Positions 7,825-17,538 of a DNA stretch of 64,000 nucleotides are shown here, one piece after another. The notes under the pieces were generated by a model, which saw only the letters and a program-made list of their open reading frames with translations, had not been told where the DNA came from and did not search any database. The DNA comes from Planctomycetota bacterium. GTDB lineage: Bacteria; Planctomycetota; Phycisphaerae; Phycisphaerales; SM1A02. The DNA is taken from the NCBI GenBank assembly GCA_016872835.1, contig VGYX01000011.1, forward strand, positions 1-64,000, read 5' to 3'. The first letter of the stretch is position 1; each line of letters starts with the position of its first letter. The position numbers and the translations under genes are program-made.

Positions 7825-9717
7825 ATGCTCAAGTTTCTCCGACAGTACAACAAGTACCTCCTCGCGATCTTCGGCTCGGTCCTGCTGCTGACCTGGCTGG
7901 TGCCCAGTGCTGTGACAGAGTTCTCGAGCCGTTCCGGCGCCATGAACGCCACCTGGGCCACGCTCGGCGATGGCGAGGTGCTCACCGTGGCGCAGCTGCA
8001 GCAGGCGCAGCGTCAGATCAAGGTGCTTGAGGCGATGGGTGTGCCCCTGCTGGCCAGCCTTGGGGCCGAGCGCGATCCTGCGACATGGGTGTTGCTGGTG
8101 CGCGAGGCGCGTCAGGCCGGTTTCGTGGGTGGCGTGGGCGAGGGCCAGCGCGTGCTCATGTCCATGCAGACGCAGGGCAACATGAAGCCCGACGAGATAC
8201 TGGGCCGACTGTGCTCGGCGTCGAGCATGCAGCCGCAGGCCGTGCTTGAGACGCTCGCTGAACTTCAGGGCGTGGCACGCATGATGTCGATGGCGATGAA
8301 CGCCGCGCGTCTCTCCGACGTGCGACTCGAGGTGAAGGCCGCCGAGGCCATGAGCGGCGTGGCTGCCGACGTGGTGGTGATTTCGGCGTCGCAGCCGCTG
8401 CCGCAGGACGACCCCGCGCCGACGCCCGAACGCATGGAGTCGCTCTTGAAGGAGTTCGGCGCGATCGAGCCGGGCAAGGGTCGTGGCGGCCTCGGCTATC
8501 GCCAGCCCGATCGTGCGTCGCTTGAGTGGTTCTGCGTGCCCGCCGCGACGGTGCGCGCTTCGCTTGAGAATGATCCCGCCCTGAGTGGTGTGGCTCTGCG
8601 CAAGGCGTTCCTGCGCGATCCGATGCGTTTCGGCGCGCCCGCAGGCGACGCCACCGCGACCTTCGATGCCTTCAAGGACAAGGTGCGCGACGCCGAACTG
8701 AACCGACTGGTCAACGAGCGCATGGAGGAGATCTCCAAGTTCATCGCCGACCAGACCCAGCTGGCGCTGCGCCGTCTGGAGAAGGACGGTGTGTACGCCA
8801 AGTTGCCTGCGGATGGCGCGGGCGTGCTCACACTGCCTGAACTGGCGAGCACCGTCGCTTCGCAATTCAAGCTGGGCGATCTGACGGTCGAGCGCATCGA
8901 GCGCCTCGCCATGCCGGACCTGTCGAAGGTTCCCGGTGTCGGCACCAGCAACACCACGCGCTTCGGCTCACGCCCCATGCAGCTTTCGGAGATCGTGGCG
9001 CAGGCGCGCGAGTTCAATCCCGAGCAGGTCACGGCGATCGTTCAGGCCGGCGTGGTCGGCCCCGCGATGCGTGCGCAGGGCGCCACCGGTGCCCTGCCGG
9101 CCGATCTTTACGCGTTCCGGATCCTGGAGACCGCACCTGCGCACGACGCACGCGACATGGAGGAGGTCCGCATCGCCCTGCTCGAGGACGCCACGCGCGT
9201 GATGCGTTACGAAGCGCTGGAGCGTGATCGCGGCGCCATCGAGACGCGCGCCAAGTCCGATCTGGACGCCCTGGCCGCCAGCTATGGAAGCAAGGTGGAC
9301 TTCGCCCCGGGCATCCGCGAGGCCGACGCCAACATGCTCAAGTACGGCCTGAAGGCTCCCACCGCCCTGCCGACGCTCGGCACCGACGCCGAGGTGAGCA
9401 AGCAGATCGTGCAGCGTGCGCTGGCCCTGCCGCAGGACCTCTCGCAGGTCCCAGCCGCCGACCGCACCTTCGTGCTTCAGTCCCCCGACAAGATGGCATT
9501 GGTGGCGGTGAAGGTCCGCGAGGTCTTCCCCGTGACGCGCGAGGACTATCAGGAGGCCGCAGCGAACCCGCGCTTCCGAAACTCGCTCATCGGCGACGCG
9601 CAGGCGGGCGAAAATCTGAAGCAGTCCTTCGGCACCGACGCGATCAAGTCGCGCGCCGGCTTCAAGCCTGCGCGTGAAGAGGGCGACGGCGACGAGGCTC
9701 CAGCAAAGGCCAGTTGA
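7825..9717 (+). CDS. Membrane-anchored PpiD/SurA-like folding protein
   Basis: The 630-residue protein starts MLKFLRQYNKYLLAIFGSVLLLTWLV, a short cytoplasmic N-terminus plus one membrane anchor as in PpiD, followed by a SurA-N-like region (GDGEVLTVAQLQQAQRQIKVLEAMG). I could not find a clear parvulin PPIase motif, so it may be a chaperone without isomerase activity. It ends in an acidic/Ala tail (EEGDGDEAPAKAS). The likely role is helping secreted or outer-membrane proteins fold at the periplasmic face of the inner membrane. It follows rpsD by 91 bp. Confidence 0.65.
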   Translation: MLKFLRQYNKYLLAIFGSVLLLTWLVPSAVTEFSSRSGAMNATWATLGDGEVLTVAQLQQAQRQIKVLEAMGVPLLASLGAERDPATWVLLVREARQAGFVGGVGEGQRVLMSMQTQGNMKPDEILGRLCSASSMQPQAVLETLAELQGVARMMSMAMNAARLSDVRLEVKAAEAMSGVAADVVVISASQPLPQDDPAPTPERMESLLKEFGAIEPGKGRGGLGYRQPDRASLEWFCVPAATVRASLENDPALSGVALRKAFLRDPMRFGAPAGDATATFDAFKDKVRDAELNRLVNERMEEISKFIADQTQLALRRLEKDGVYAKLPADGAGVLTLPELASTVASQFKLGDLTVERIERLAMPDLSKVPGVGTSNTTRFGSRPMQLSEIVAQAREFNPEQVTAIVQAGVVGPAMRAQGATGALPADLYAFRILETAPAHDARDMEEVRIALLEDATRVMRYEALERDRGAIETRAKSDLDALAASYGSKVDFAPGIREADANMLKYGLKAPTALPTLGTDAEVSKQIVQRALALPQDLSQVPAADRTFVLQSPDKMALVAVKVREVFPVTREDYQEAAANPRFRNSLIGDAQAGENLKQSFGTDAIKSRAGFKPAREEGDGDEAPAKAS

Positions 9718-9726
9718 GCCCTCGGG

Positions 9727-10116
9727 TCAGCTCACCTTCGAGCCGGGCTTGACTGGCTTGTCCAGCGTCAGCACGATCACGTTGCGCGCGTCGTCGGCGA
9801 ACTTGCCGTCGGCGCCGGGCGTGGCCCCGTCCTTCAGATCGCTCGCGGCAAGCACCATGCCCGCGCTCACCTCGCCACGCAGCGTGCGCGGCTCGAGATT
9901 CGCCACGATGATCACCTGCTTGCCCACGAGGGTCGTGGGGTCGTACCAGGCCTTGATGCCCGCGCAGACCTGACGCCCTTCCGGCGTGCCGTCGTCGAGC
10001 TTCAGCTTCAGCAGCTTGTCGGCGTTGGGGTGCGGCTCGGCGCTGCGGATGGTGGCCACGCGCAGGTCCAGCTTGGCGAACAGGTCGTAGGCGATGTTGG
10101 GAAGCGGCTCGCTCAT
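9727..10116 (-). CDS. Free-standing tRNA-binding (MetRS C-terminal-like) protein
   Basis: The 129-residue product is a single OB-fold of the MetRS-C/CsaA/Arc1p type: [26 protein letters not shown], then [25 protein letters not shown] and [18 protein letters not shown]. In many bacteria this domain is fused to methionyl-tRNA synthetase; here it stands alone and lies 34 bp downstream of ileS on the same strand. It probably binds tRNA in trans for MetRS or acts as a CsaA-like chaperone; the family cannot be resolved from sequence alone. The start at 10116 avoids overlap with ileS. Confidence 0.88.
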   Translation of the reverse strand: MSEPLPNIAYDLFAKLDLRVATIRSAEPHPNADKLLKLKLDDGTPEGRQVCAGIKAWYDPTTLVGKQVIIVANLEPRTLRGEVSAGMVLAASDLKDGATPGADGKFADDARNVIVLTLDKPVKPGSKVS

Positions 10117-10150
10117 GGGTGGCTCCGGGTTCGTGGGAAGTGAGTTCGGG

Positions 10151-12952
10151 TCAGGCGGCGCCGACGGCCTCGGCGTCGCGGTCGCTGAGCGGTACGCCAT
10201 CGGCACGCGGACGCACGCTCTCGTCGCGGCGGCGGCTGCGCTCGCAACGCGGAGCCTCGCGCAGGTCGGTCACGATCACGGACTTCGCGGCCGGGTCCAG
10301 CTTCACGCGCGACACGCCGCAGAGGTCGGCCAGATCCGCCGCGAACGGCTTCAGCGCGCCATCGGGGTCGGGCAGCGTCAGGCCGGCGTCGAGCGGGTTC
10401 TCCACGCCGCGCGCCTTCGCCTCTTCCAGCGCCTTCAACGCGGCGGCGCGCGCGGTCATCGCGGCAGGCCAACCCGCGTGGGCGGTGAACGAGAAGTTCA
10501 GGTGGCTGGCCAGATGCACGCACACTTCGGGGCCGTGCATGCTGCGGAACGCCTCGTCGGCGGTGTGCGGCAGCACGGGCGCCAGCAGGCGGCACAGCGA
10601 CTCGGCGGCCAGGCGCATCACACGCTGGGTCTGGCGACGGCGCGGGGCATCGGCGCGATCGCAGTACAGGCGGTCCTTTGCAGCGGCGCACCACACGCTG
10701 CTCAGCGTGTCGTTGCAGAAGTCGAAGATCGTCTGGTGCGCCTCGCGGAAGGCGTGCCGCGTGAAGGCGTCGCGCACCTCGCCCTGCACGCGGGCGAGTT
10801 CCGCCAGCGCCCAGCCATCGAGCGACGCAGGATCCGTGGCCATCGCCTCCTTCACCACGTCGCCCTTGGGCAGGTCGCCGATGTTGCCCAGCAGGAACCG
10901 CAGCGTGTTGCGGATCTTTCGGTAGGCCTCGCCCGCGGCGGTCAGGAACGCCTTGTCCATGCGGATGTCGTTCTCGTAGGCGAGACCACTCACCCACCAG
11001 CGGCAGACCTCGGCGCCGAATTCCTTCAGCAGGTCCTCCACCTCGAGCGCGTTGCCCAGGCTCTTGCTCATCTTGCGGCCGTCGCGGTCCACCACGAAGC
11101 CGTGCGTGACGAGGCTCTTGAACGGCGGTGCACCCGTGGCGCCGAGCGCCGGAAGCAGGCTCAACTGGAACCAGCCGCGGTGCTGGTCGCTGCCTTCCAG
11201 ATAGAGCTCGGCGGGCACGCCCTGGCCGCGCGCGCGAAGCACGCTGTTCCAACTGCTGCCAGCCTCGAACCACACGTCGAAGATGTCGAAGAGCTTCTCG
11301 AGCGAGGCGACCTGCAGGCCCTTCGGCGCGGCGGGGTCCTTTGCGGGGTCATAGCCCGCGAGCAGCGTGGCAGGCGTCTCGGTGAACCACGCGTCACTGC
11401 CCCTCTGCTTCACCACCTCGGCCACTGCGCGCACGCTGGCTGGCGTGAGGAAGGTGGAACCGTCCGGCAGACTGAACGCGGGAATCGGCAGACCCCACGC
11501 TCGCTGACGGCTCAGGCACCAGTCGGGGCGGCTCTCCAGCATGCCACGCAGGCGGTTGCGGCCCCATTCGGGCACGAAGCGCACCTTGCTCTCGACCGCT
11601 TCGAGCGCAAGTTGCCGCAGCGTATGGCCCCCCTGCTTCATCGCGCGATCCACACCGATGAACCACTGCTCGGTCGCGCGGAAGATGACCGGCGTCTTGC
11701 TGCGCCAGTCATGCGGATAGCTGTGGTTGAACATCACATGGTGCACCAGATGGCCGCTCTCGGTGAGGCGGCGGATGACCATGGCGTTGGCGTCCCAGAT
11801 GTTCACGCCGCGCAGCCACTCGGGCACGGTGTCGTCGTAGGTGCCGTCGTCGCGCACGGGGCAGTAGGCCCGCAGGCCTTCGCGAAGGCCCACGCGCCAG
11901 TCCTCGTCGCCGTGGCCAGGGGCGGTGTGCACCAAGCCAGTGCCATCTTCCAGCGTGACATGCTCGCCGCCGATCACGCGGCCTTCGCGCTCGCAGAACG
12001 GGTGGCGATAGGCAAGGCCGACCAGCTTCACGCCGTCGGTCTCGGCCAGAACCTCCACGTTCTCGGCGCCCACCGCGGCCTTCACCTTGGCCAGCAGGTC
12101 CGTGGCCAGGATCGTCTCGCTGCCATCCATGCGCACCAGCGCGTAGCGATAGGTCGGGCCCACCGCGATCGCCAGGTTCGCGGGCAGCGTCCACGGCGTC
12201 GTGGTCCAGATCATGAAGCTCGGGCGCGCGTCGAGACTTTCCAGCCCGAACGCCTTCGCCACGGCGGCGGCGTCGCTCGACTCGAAGTCCACCCAGATGC
12301 TGGGGTCCTCGCGCTCCTCGTATTCCAGTTCCGCCTCGGCCAGCGCGGTCCGGTTCGCCACGCTCCAGTGCACGGGCTTGAGCTGACGAAACACCAGGCC
12401 TGCCTCGATCAGGTCGGCGAACAGCTGCAGCGTGCCCGCCTCGTAGGCGGGGTCCATGGTCATGTAGGGTTGCGCGTAGTCGGCGTGCGTGAGCAGCCGC
12501 TGCATGCCCTTCGCCTGCACGCCGATGAACTTGGTCGCGTCGGCCGCGCACGCCTTGCGGATCGCCATGCGGCGAATGTCCGCGGGCAGCGCGTCGAGCT
12601 CCTTCATCTTGCCCTTCTTCACCAGCTCGCCCACCACGCGGTGCTCGATGGGCAGGCCGTGGCAGTCCCAGCCCGGCGTGTAGGGCACGCGCATGCCTTC
12701 CATCAGGCGGCTGCGCACCACCATGTCCTTCAGCACCTTGTTGACCATGTGGCCCACGTGGATCGGACCGTTGGCGTACGGCGGACCGTCATGGAAGCGG
12801 AAGTGCGGCGCGTTCGCGCGCTCCCGCTCGAGACGGTCGTACAGGCCCATCGCCTCCCAGCGCGCCAGCGTGGCGGGCTCGCTCTGGGACAGGTTCGCCT
12901 TCATGGCGAAGTCGGTCTGCGGCAGGTTCAGCGTGTTCTTGAAGTCGGCCAT
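10151..12952 (-). CDS. ileS: Isoleucyl-tRNA synthetase with degraded C-terminal zinc finger
   Basis: This 933-residue class I synthetase has HVGH at residues 65-68 (HIGH motif) and KMSKS at 627-631, with the CP1 editing domain between them. Typical bacterial IleRS (about 940 residues) ends in a C-x2-C ... C-x2-C zinc finger. Here only the first cysteine (C903) remains; the other three positions hold Ser906, Ser923 and Asp926, while the flanking framework (CER, DRDAEAV) is still alignable. A minus-strand TAGAAT (12964-12969) lies 11 nt before the ATG, predicting a leader of only a few bases. Confidence 0.97.
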   Translation of the reverse strand: MADFKNTLNLPQTDFAMKANLSQSEPATLARWEAMGLYDRLERERANAPHFRFHDGPPYANGPIHVGHMVNKVLKDMVVRSRLMEGMRVPYTPGWDCHGLPIEHRVVGELVKKGKMKELDALPADIRRMAIRKACAADATKFIGVQAKGMQRLLTHADYAQPYMTMDPAYEAGTLQLFADLIEAGLVFRQLKPVHWSVANRTALAEAELEYEEREDPSIWVDFESSDAAAVAKAFGLESLDARPSFMIWTTTPWTLPANLAIAVGPTYRYALVRMDGSETILATDLLAKVKAAVGAENVEVLAETDGVKLVGLAYRHPFCEREGRVIGGEHVTLEDGTGLVHTAPGHGDEDWRVGLREGLRAYCPVRDDGTYDDTVPEWLRGVNIWDANAMVIRRLTESGHLVHHVMFNHSYPHDWRSKTPVIFRATEQWFIGVDRAMKQGGHTLRQLALEAVESKVRFVPEWGRNRLRGMLESRPDWCLSRQRAWGLPIPAFSLPDGSTFLTPASVRAVAEVVKQRGSDAWFTETPATLLAGYDPAKDPAAPKGLQVASLEKLFDIFDVWFEAGSSWNSVLRARGQGVPAELYLEGSDQHRGWFQLSLLPALGATGAPPFKSLVTHGFVVDRDGRKMSKSLGNALEVEDLLKEFGAEVCRWWVSGLAYENDIRMDKAFLTAAGEAYRKIRNTLRFLLGNIGDLPKGDVVKEAMATDPASLDGWALAELARVQGEVRDAFTRHAFREAHQTIFDFCNDTLSSVWCAAAKDRLYCDRADAPRRRQTQRVMRLAAESLCRLLAPVLPHTADEAFRSMHGPEVCVHLASHLNFSFTAHAGWPAAMTARAAALKALEEAKARGVENPLDAGLTLPDPDGALKPFAADLADLCGVSRVKLDPAAKSVIVTDLREAPRCERSRRRDESVRPRADGVPLSDRDAEAVGAA

Positions 12953-12986
12953 GCGAGGCGGCGATTCTAGTGCCTCGCGGGCGCGC

Positions 12987-13169
12987 TCAGCGGTCGTCCG
13001 GCTCCTCGCCGGGCTTGATCGTCTCGTTCAGATAGCGCTGGAAATCACCCATCTTGTAGCTGACGAAGCAGAACACGTGATGCAGCGTGAACCACTCGAG
13101 GTCGTGCGGATCCTTCGACAGGTCCTGACGGAGGCGGTTGAGTTCGGCGAGCACCTTCTCGGCCTTCAT
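12987..13169 (-). CDS. Small hypothetical protein
   Basis: A 60-residue protein, MKAEKVLAELNRLRQDLSKD..., predicted helical with an aromatic centre (WFTLHHVFCFVSYKMGDFQRY). I do not recognise a family. Its ATG overlaps the TGA of the ZIP transporter gene by 4 bp (13166-13169), so the two are almost certainly translated from one mRNA, which supports it being real. The small size and one Cys/His-containing stretch leave open a metal-related helper role (inference). Confidence 0.65.
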   Translation of the reverse strand: MKAEKVLAELNRLRQDLSKDPHDLEWFTLHHVFCFVSYKMGDFQRYLNETIKPGEEPDDR

Positions 13170-14116
13170 GGCGCGGTCTCCTTCGGGGTGGCGTGGTCGT
13201 GTGCGTGGTCGTGGCCGGCGTGGTCCGCGTGATCGGCATGTCCTGCCACGCCGTGCATCGCCTCGGACGTGTGATCGTGTGCGTGCTGGCCGCTCTCCAG
13301 GCGTCCCACCCCCCACGCCACGGCCAGACCCAGCGTGAGCATGAGCGACAGCGCCACGCGATCGTGCCGATAGAACTGCAGCTCGGGCAGCAGGTCACTG
13401 CCCGCGATGCACAGGAAGGTGCCAGCGCTGAATGCGAGCGCCAGCGCCGCAGCGTTCACGTTGGCCGAGCCGAATCCAAGCAGGAAGAGCGCGGCTCCCA
13501 GCGGCACGATGAGCGCGAACAGCAGGTTCAGCACGTGCACGCGTGCGCCCGAGCGACCGCCCGCACTGAACAGCGTGACCAGCGTCATCGCGTCGAATGG
13601 CTTGTGCAGCAGGATCACAAGGAAGGTGCCGAAACCCGCGGCCGCCAATCCTGGATGCAGCGAATCGGCGGCCAGCACGCTGGCGGCCAGCGCGACGCCC
13701 TCCAGCAGGCTGTGCAGGGTCAGGCCCAGTGCCGCACCGGTCCAGGTCAGACGACCCACCGGCGCGTGATCATGATCATGCGCGTGGTCGTGTCCGTGCG
13801 CGCAGCTTGCCTCGGGAGCCTCGTGCTGATGAAAGCTCGCGAAGCGCTGCAGGAAGAACATGCCGAGGAAACCTGCGGCGACCGCCAGCATGATTGGGTC
13901 GAGCGCGTCATGATCGGCACCTGCATGCTGGGCGCGCGTCATCACCGCGTGCGGCACCATGTGGAACAGTGCCACACCCAGCATCACGCCGCTCACGAAG
14001 CTCAGCGCCATCTGCAGCCGGCGGTGGGTCCAACTCACCAGCGTGGGAAGAAGCCCTCCCGCCACGCTGGCTGCGGCCACCAGCCCGCACCAGATCCAGA
14101 TCCACGGCGATTGCAT
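13166..14116 (-). CDS. ZIP-family metal transporter
   Basis: The 316-residue protein has about eight hydrophobic segments. TM IV and V carry the family metal-site motifs LHSLLEG and HKPFDA (canonical H-S-x2-E-G and H-K-x3-E). Histidine-rich stretches lie in the cytoplasmic loop (HGHDHAHDHDHA, about residues 118-129) and at the C-terminus (repeated H-A-D/H-D-H), typical of zinc or iron ZIP importers. The last residue of the second motif is Asp, not Glu. TACCCT on the minus strand (14124-14129) ends 7 nt before the ATG. Confidence 0.9.
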   Translation of the reverse strand: MQSPWIWIWCGLVAAASVAGGLLPTLVSWTHRRLQMALSFVSGVMLGVALFHMVPHAVMTRAQHAGADHDALDPIMLAVAAGFLGMFFLQRFASFHQHEAPEASCAHGHDHAHDHDHAPVGRLTWTGAALGLTLHSLLEGVALAASVLAADSLHPGLAAAGFGTFLVILLHKPFDAMTLVTLFSAGGRSGARVHVLNLLFALIVPLGAALFLLGFGSANVNAAALALAFSAGTFLCIAGSDLLPELQFYRHDRVALSLMLTLGLAVAWGVGRLESGQHAHDHTSEAMHGVAGHADHADHAGHDHAHDHATPKETAP

Positions 14117-14303
14117 TGCACCGAGGGTACCGGGGCGCTGACATGCGCCGCCATGCAGCGTCGGCGTGGTGATGGAACGCCGCCACTGGACCTCGTCACG
14201 CGGCCTTCGAGTGGTGGAAATGAATGCTGAATCGGCGGGCTTTCACACGCGCTCGCGGCGTGGCGGCGCCCCCAGCCTGTCGCTACACTTGTCACCCTCC
14301 CAT

Positions 14304-14376
14304 GGGGTGGTAGCTCAATTGGGAGAGCGCTTGAATCGCATTCAAGAGGTTGTGAGTTCGATCCTCATCCACTCCA
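14304..14376 (+). tRNA. tRNA-Ala (CGC)
   Basis: A 73-nt cloverleaf with acceptor arms GGGGTGG/CCACTCC that include the G3-U70 alanine identity pair. The anticodon stem CTTGA/TCAAG encloses loop ATCGCAT, giving anticodon CGC (codon GCG). The T-loop is TTCGATC and the discriminator is A. CCA is not encoded. A strong terminator follows 8 nt later. Confidence 0.97.
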
Positions 14377-14383
14377 CTCTGCC

Positions 14384-14419
14384 GCAAATGACCGCCCTTC
14401 GGCGGTCATTTGCTTTTTT
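14384..14419 (+). terminator. Rho-independent terminator of tRNA-Ala
   Basis: A perfect 13-bp inverted repeat (GCAAATGACCGCC at 14384-14396, GGCGGTCATTTGC at 14401-14413) with a CTTC loop is followed by TTTTTT. It sits just after the tRNA-Ala gene. Its 3' arm and T-run form the start of the tandem repeat described next. Confidence 0.93.
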
Positions 14420-14550
14420 AGCGATGGGGCCAAGTGGTGGTCGCGCCCTCCGGCGGTCATTTGCTTTTTTAGCGATGGGGCCAAGTGGTGGTCGCGCCCT
14501 CCGGCGGTCATTTGCTTTTTTAGCGATGGGGCCAAGTGGTGGTCGCGCCC
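14401..14550 (+). repeat. Triplicated 51-bp repeat built from half a terminator
   Basis: Three near-perfect copies (starting at 14401, 14452 and 14503; period 51 bp) each begin with the terminator's right arm GGCGGTCATTTGC plus T6, followed by the same 32-bp non-hairpin sequence. Only the first copy has the matching left arm. The copies are essentially identical, so the duplication looks recent or actively homogenised. The array fills most of the gap between tRNA-Ala and mutS. Confidence 0.95.
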
Positions 14551-14589
14551 CCAAGCGAACTGCCCCCTTGGTTTTCCTAAACTGGCGCT

Positions 14590-17205
14590 GTGAGCGGGAG
14601 CACGCGCGACACCCCGGCCATGCGTCAATACGACCGCTTCAAGCGGGCGCATCCGGGCTGCCTGCTGTTCTTCCGCATGGGCGACTTCTACGAGCTCTTC
14701 GACGACGACGCCGTCACCGCGCACAAGGCCCTGGGCATCACGCTGACCGAACGCACCAAGGGCGTGCCCATGGCGGGCGTTCCGTTCCACGCCGCTGAGG
14801 GATACCTGCGGCGCCTGGTCGAGCAAGGCTTCCGCGTAGCGGTGTGCGAACAGGTGCAGGACCCGAAGGAAGCGAAGGGCGTGGTGGAGCGCGCGGTGAC
14901 ACGCGTGGTCACGCCGGGCACGCTGGTGGACGACTCGCTGCTGGACGCCGGTGAATCGAATCGCGTGGCGGCCATGGTGCCGGCCACCGCCGATCGACCG
15001 GGCGCGCTGGCGTGGGCTGAACTCAGCACCGGCGCGTTCGCGTGCGCGGAACTGCCGGCGAATGAACTGCTGGACGAAGTGGCGAGACTCTCCCCCGCCG
15101 AACTGCTGCTGCCCGAAGGCACCGAAGTCACGCCCACGCTGATGGCCAGCGCCGCCACGCGCGCCGAGCGCGCAGGCTGGACCTTCGCGCCGCGCGATGG
15201 CGGTGACCTGCTTCGCAAGCACTTCGGCGTGGCCAGCCTGACTGGCTACGGCCTTGCCGACGATGGCCCCGCCGCGGGTGCCGCGGGTGCGCTGCTGCGA
15301 TACATGCTGGACACGCAGGCCTCGATGGCGGGCGACGCGGGCCTGCGTCACCTGCAGCCACCGCGGCCCGTGGCGCGCGAGAAATTCGTGGCCATCGACG
15401 CCGCGTGCCTGCGCGCGCTGGAGATCGAACGCACCTATCGCAGCGGCGGCAGCGAGGGCACCCTGCTTCGCGCGCTGGAGCAGCCCCGTACGGCCATGGG
15501 GCGTCGTTGCATCCGTCAGTGGCTGGTGCAGCCTTCGCGCGACCTTGCCGAGATTCGCTCGCGGCACGATCGCGTGGCGGCGTTGCTGGAGAGCGATCAG
15601 GCGGGTGCCGACACGCTGGCGTGCCTGGAGGGCGTGCAGGACGTGGCGCGCATCGCCGCCCGCATGAGCCTGGGCCGGGCCACGCCGCGCGACCTCGCCG
15701 CACTGGGGCGATCGATCACCAACGCGTCGCTGCTGGCGCAGGCGCTTCCCGCGGGTGCGGCGTTCGAGGGCGATCGCGCCGCGCTTCGCGAGGCCTGCGT
15801 GGAACTGGGCGGCCTCGCGCGCCTCATCGCCGACGCCTGCGTGGACGAGCCACCTTCCCACATGCGCGAGGGCGGGCTCTTCCGCGACGGCTTCGACGCC
15901 GAACTCGACGAATCGCGCCTGCTTCAGCGTGACGCCGACAGCTGGCTGGCGAAGTATCAGGAAGGCCTGGTGGAACGCACCGGCATTCCCAGCCTGAAGG
16001 TGGGCTACAACCGTGTGTTCGGCTACTACATCGAGGTCACGAACTCGCATGCGGCGCGCATTCCTGCCGACTTCGCGCGGCGCCAGACCGTGAAGAACGC
16101 CGAACGCTGCGTGACGCCGGAACTGCGGGAGTTCGAGGTGAAGGTGCTGGGCGCGGAGCGGCGATCGATCGATCGCGAGCAGCGGCTCTTCGCCGATCTC
16201 TGCACACGCACGGCCGCCATGTTGCCGCAGCTGCAGTCGCTCGCCGATGCTGTCGCCACGCTGGACACGCTGGCCGCCTTCGCGGCCACGGCGCGCGCGC
16301 TGGGCCATGTGCGCCCCGAGATGACCGAGGCCGCGGTGCTTCGCGTGACCGGCGGGCGTCACCCCGTGCTGGAGCGCACGCTGGGCCGGCGCTTCGTGGC
16401 CAACGACTGCGATCTGGGCCCCGGCGATCGCGATCAGACCGCCACGCTTGCGCTGATCACTGGCCCCAACATGGCGGGCAAGAGCACCTACATCAGGCAG
16501 AACGCGCTCATCGTGGTGCTGGCGCATGCGGGCGCGTTCGTGCCAGCGGAAAGTGCCACGGTGGGACTGGTGGACCGCGTGTTCACGCGCGTGGGTTCAG
16601 GCGACGAGCTGCACCTTGGGCAGAGCACCTTCATGGTGGAGATGCTGGAGACCGCGCGCATCCTGCATCAGGCCTCCGAGCGCAGCCTGGTGGTGATGGA
16701 CGAGATCGGCCGCGGCACCAGCACGCTGGACGGCCTCAGCCTGGCCTGGAGCATCGCCGAGCAGCTGGCCGCGCGCGGCTGCCGCACGCTGTTCGCGACG
16801 CACTACCACGAAATCACCTCGCTCTCCGACCGCCTGCCACGCGTGCGCAACCTGCACGTCACCGTACGCGAGTGGGAGGACGGCATCGTGTTCCTGCACC
16901 GCATCGAGGCGGGGCGCGCCGACCGCAGCTACGGAATCCATGTGGCGAAACTGGCGGGCCTGCCGCGCGAGGCGGTGAGCCGCGCCGAGGAGATTCTGGA
17001 GAGCCTGGCCGTGCATTCCCCAGCCACGACGGCCAGTCCGCCGCCCGCGAAGGCGGCCGCAGCGGCGCGCCAGATGGACCTGTTCACGGAGTACCTGCCG
17101 CACCCCGTGGTGGACGAACTCCGCAAGGTCGACCTGAACGCGATGACGCCGATGCAGGCGTTTGACCTGCTGCGCAGGCTCAGCCAGCCGTTGAAGAAGG
17201 GCTGA
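14590..17205 (+). CDS. mutS: DNA mismatch repair ATPase MutS
   Basis: The 871-residue protein has the mismatch-binding domain (LLFFRMGDFYELFDDDA with the Phe-x-Glu motif at FYE), the connector and lever domains, and the C-terminal ABC ATPase with Walker A GPNMAGKST (residues 625-633) and Walker B LVVMDEIGRGTSTLDG. The length matches full MutS1. GTG at 14590 is selected because TAAACT (14578-14583) ends 6 nt before it and no ribosome-binding site exists. No mutL is in the window. Confidence 0.98.
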   Translation: MSGSTRDTPAMRQYDRFKRAHPGCLLFFRMGDFYELFDDDAVTAHKALGITLTERTKGVPMAGVPFHAAEGYLRRLVEQGFRVAVCEQVQDPKEAKGVVERAVTRVVTPGTLVDDSLLDAGESNRVAAMVPATADRPGALAWAELSTGAFACAELPANELLDEVARLSPAELLLPEGTEVTPTLMASAATRAERAGWTFAPRDGGDLLRKHFGVASLTGYGLADDGPAAGAAGALLRYMLDTQASMAGDAGLRHLQPPRPVAREKFVAIDAACLRALEIERTYRSGGSEGTLLRALEQPRTAMGRRCIRQWLVQPSRDLAEIRSRHDRVAALLESDQAGADTLACLEGVQDVARIAARMSLGRATPRDLAALGRSITNASLLAQALPAGAAFEGDRAALREACVELGGLARLIADACVDEPPSHMREGGLFRDGFDAELDESRLLQRDADSWLAKYQEGLVERTGIPSLKVGYNRVFGYYIEVTNSHAARIPADFARRQTVKNAERCVTPELREFEVKVLGAERRSIDREQRLFADLCTRTAAMLPQLQSLADAVATLDTLAAFAATARALGHVRPEMTEAAVLRVTGGRHPVLERTLGRRFVANDCDLGPGDRDQTATLALITGPNMAGKSTYIRQNALIVVLAHAGAFVPAESATVGLVDRVFTRVGSGDELHLGQSTFMVEMLETARILHQASERSLVVMDEIGRGTSTLDGLSLAWSIAEQLAARGCRTLFATHYHEITSLSDRLPRVRNLHVTVREWEDGIVFLHRIEAGRADRSYGIHVAKLAGLPREAVSRAEEILESLAVHSPATTASPPPAKAAAAARQMDLFTEYLPHPVVDELRKVDLNAMTPMQAFDLLRRLSQPLKKG

Positions 17206-17253
17206 TCCGATCGTGGGCCGGCGGTGCGTGATCTGGCAGTAGACTGCGCCCCG

Positions 17254-17538
17254 ATGACCGGCATAGGACGCCGCACTCGCATGTCTCTCCGCGCACGGAT
17301 CGCGCTGCTCGCCCCGCTCGGGCTGCTCACCGGCTGCGATCCCATCCTGTCGATCGATGGCGCGTTCTTCCCGGCGTGGCTGCTCTGCATGATCGGCGCG
17401 GCGTTCCTCCTGGGCCTGATCCGGTTGGTGCTGAACCGCTGGAAGATCGAGCAGCATGTTGGCCCGCGCACGCTGGTGTACGTGTGCACCTACCTCACCT
17501 GCACGCTGGGACTGTGGCTGCTGATCTTCCGCAAATGA
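17254..17538 (+). CDS. YtcA-like small lipoprotein
   Basis: The 94-residue protein has a signal with lipobox LLTGCDP, a short periplasmic segment, then two membrane segments (FPAWLLCMIGAAFLLGLIRL and LVYVCTYLTCTLGLWLLIF). Lipoprotein signal plus two TM segments next to an efflux operon matches E. coli YtcA, which precedes mdtNOP. ATG at 17254 follows TAGACT (17240-17245) by 8 nt; ATG at 17281 is an alternative. Its TGA overlaps the next gene's ATG by 3-4 bp, showing translational coupling. Confidence 0.78.
   Translation: MTGIGRRTRMSLRARIALLAPLGLLTGCDPILSIDGAFFPAWLLCMIGAAFLLGLIRLVLNRWKIEQHVGPRTLVYVCTYLTCTLGLWLLIFRK

Noticed and set aside
10094-12970. A 958-residue plus-strand open frame opposite ileS
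   Set aside because: High-GC antisense shadow: His/Arg/Ala-rich, no motif, and entirely opposite a well-conserved synthetase.
14401-14550. Possible short CRISPR array
   Set aside because: The whole 51-bp unit is identical in each copy, with no variable spacers and no cas genes.
14342-14554. A 70-residue minus-strand reading frame of 17-residue repeats across the tandem array
   Set aside because: It is the translation of the 51-bp repeat (a multiple of three) and its N- and C-terminal parts fall in the array and in the tRNA-Ala gene. No start signal or family match.
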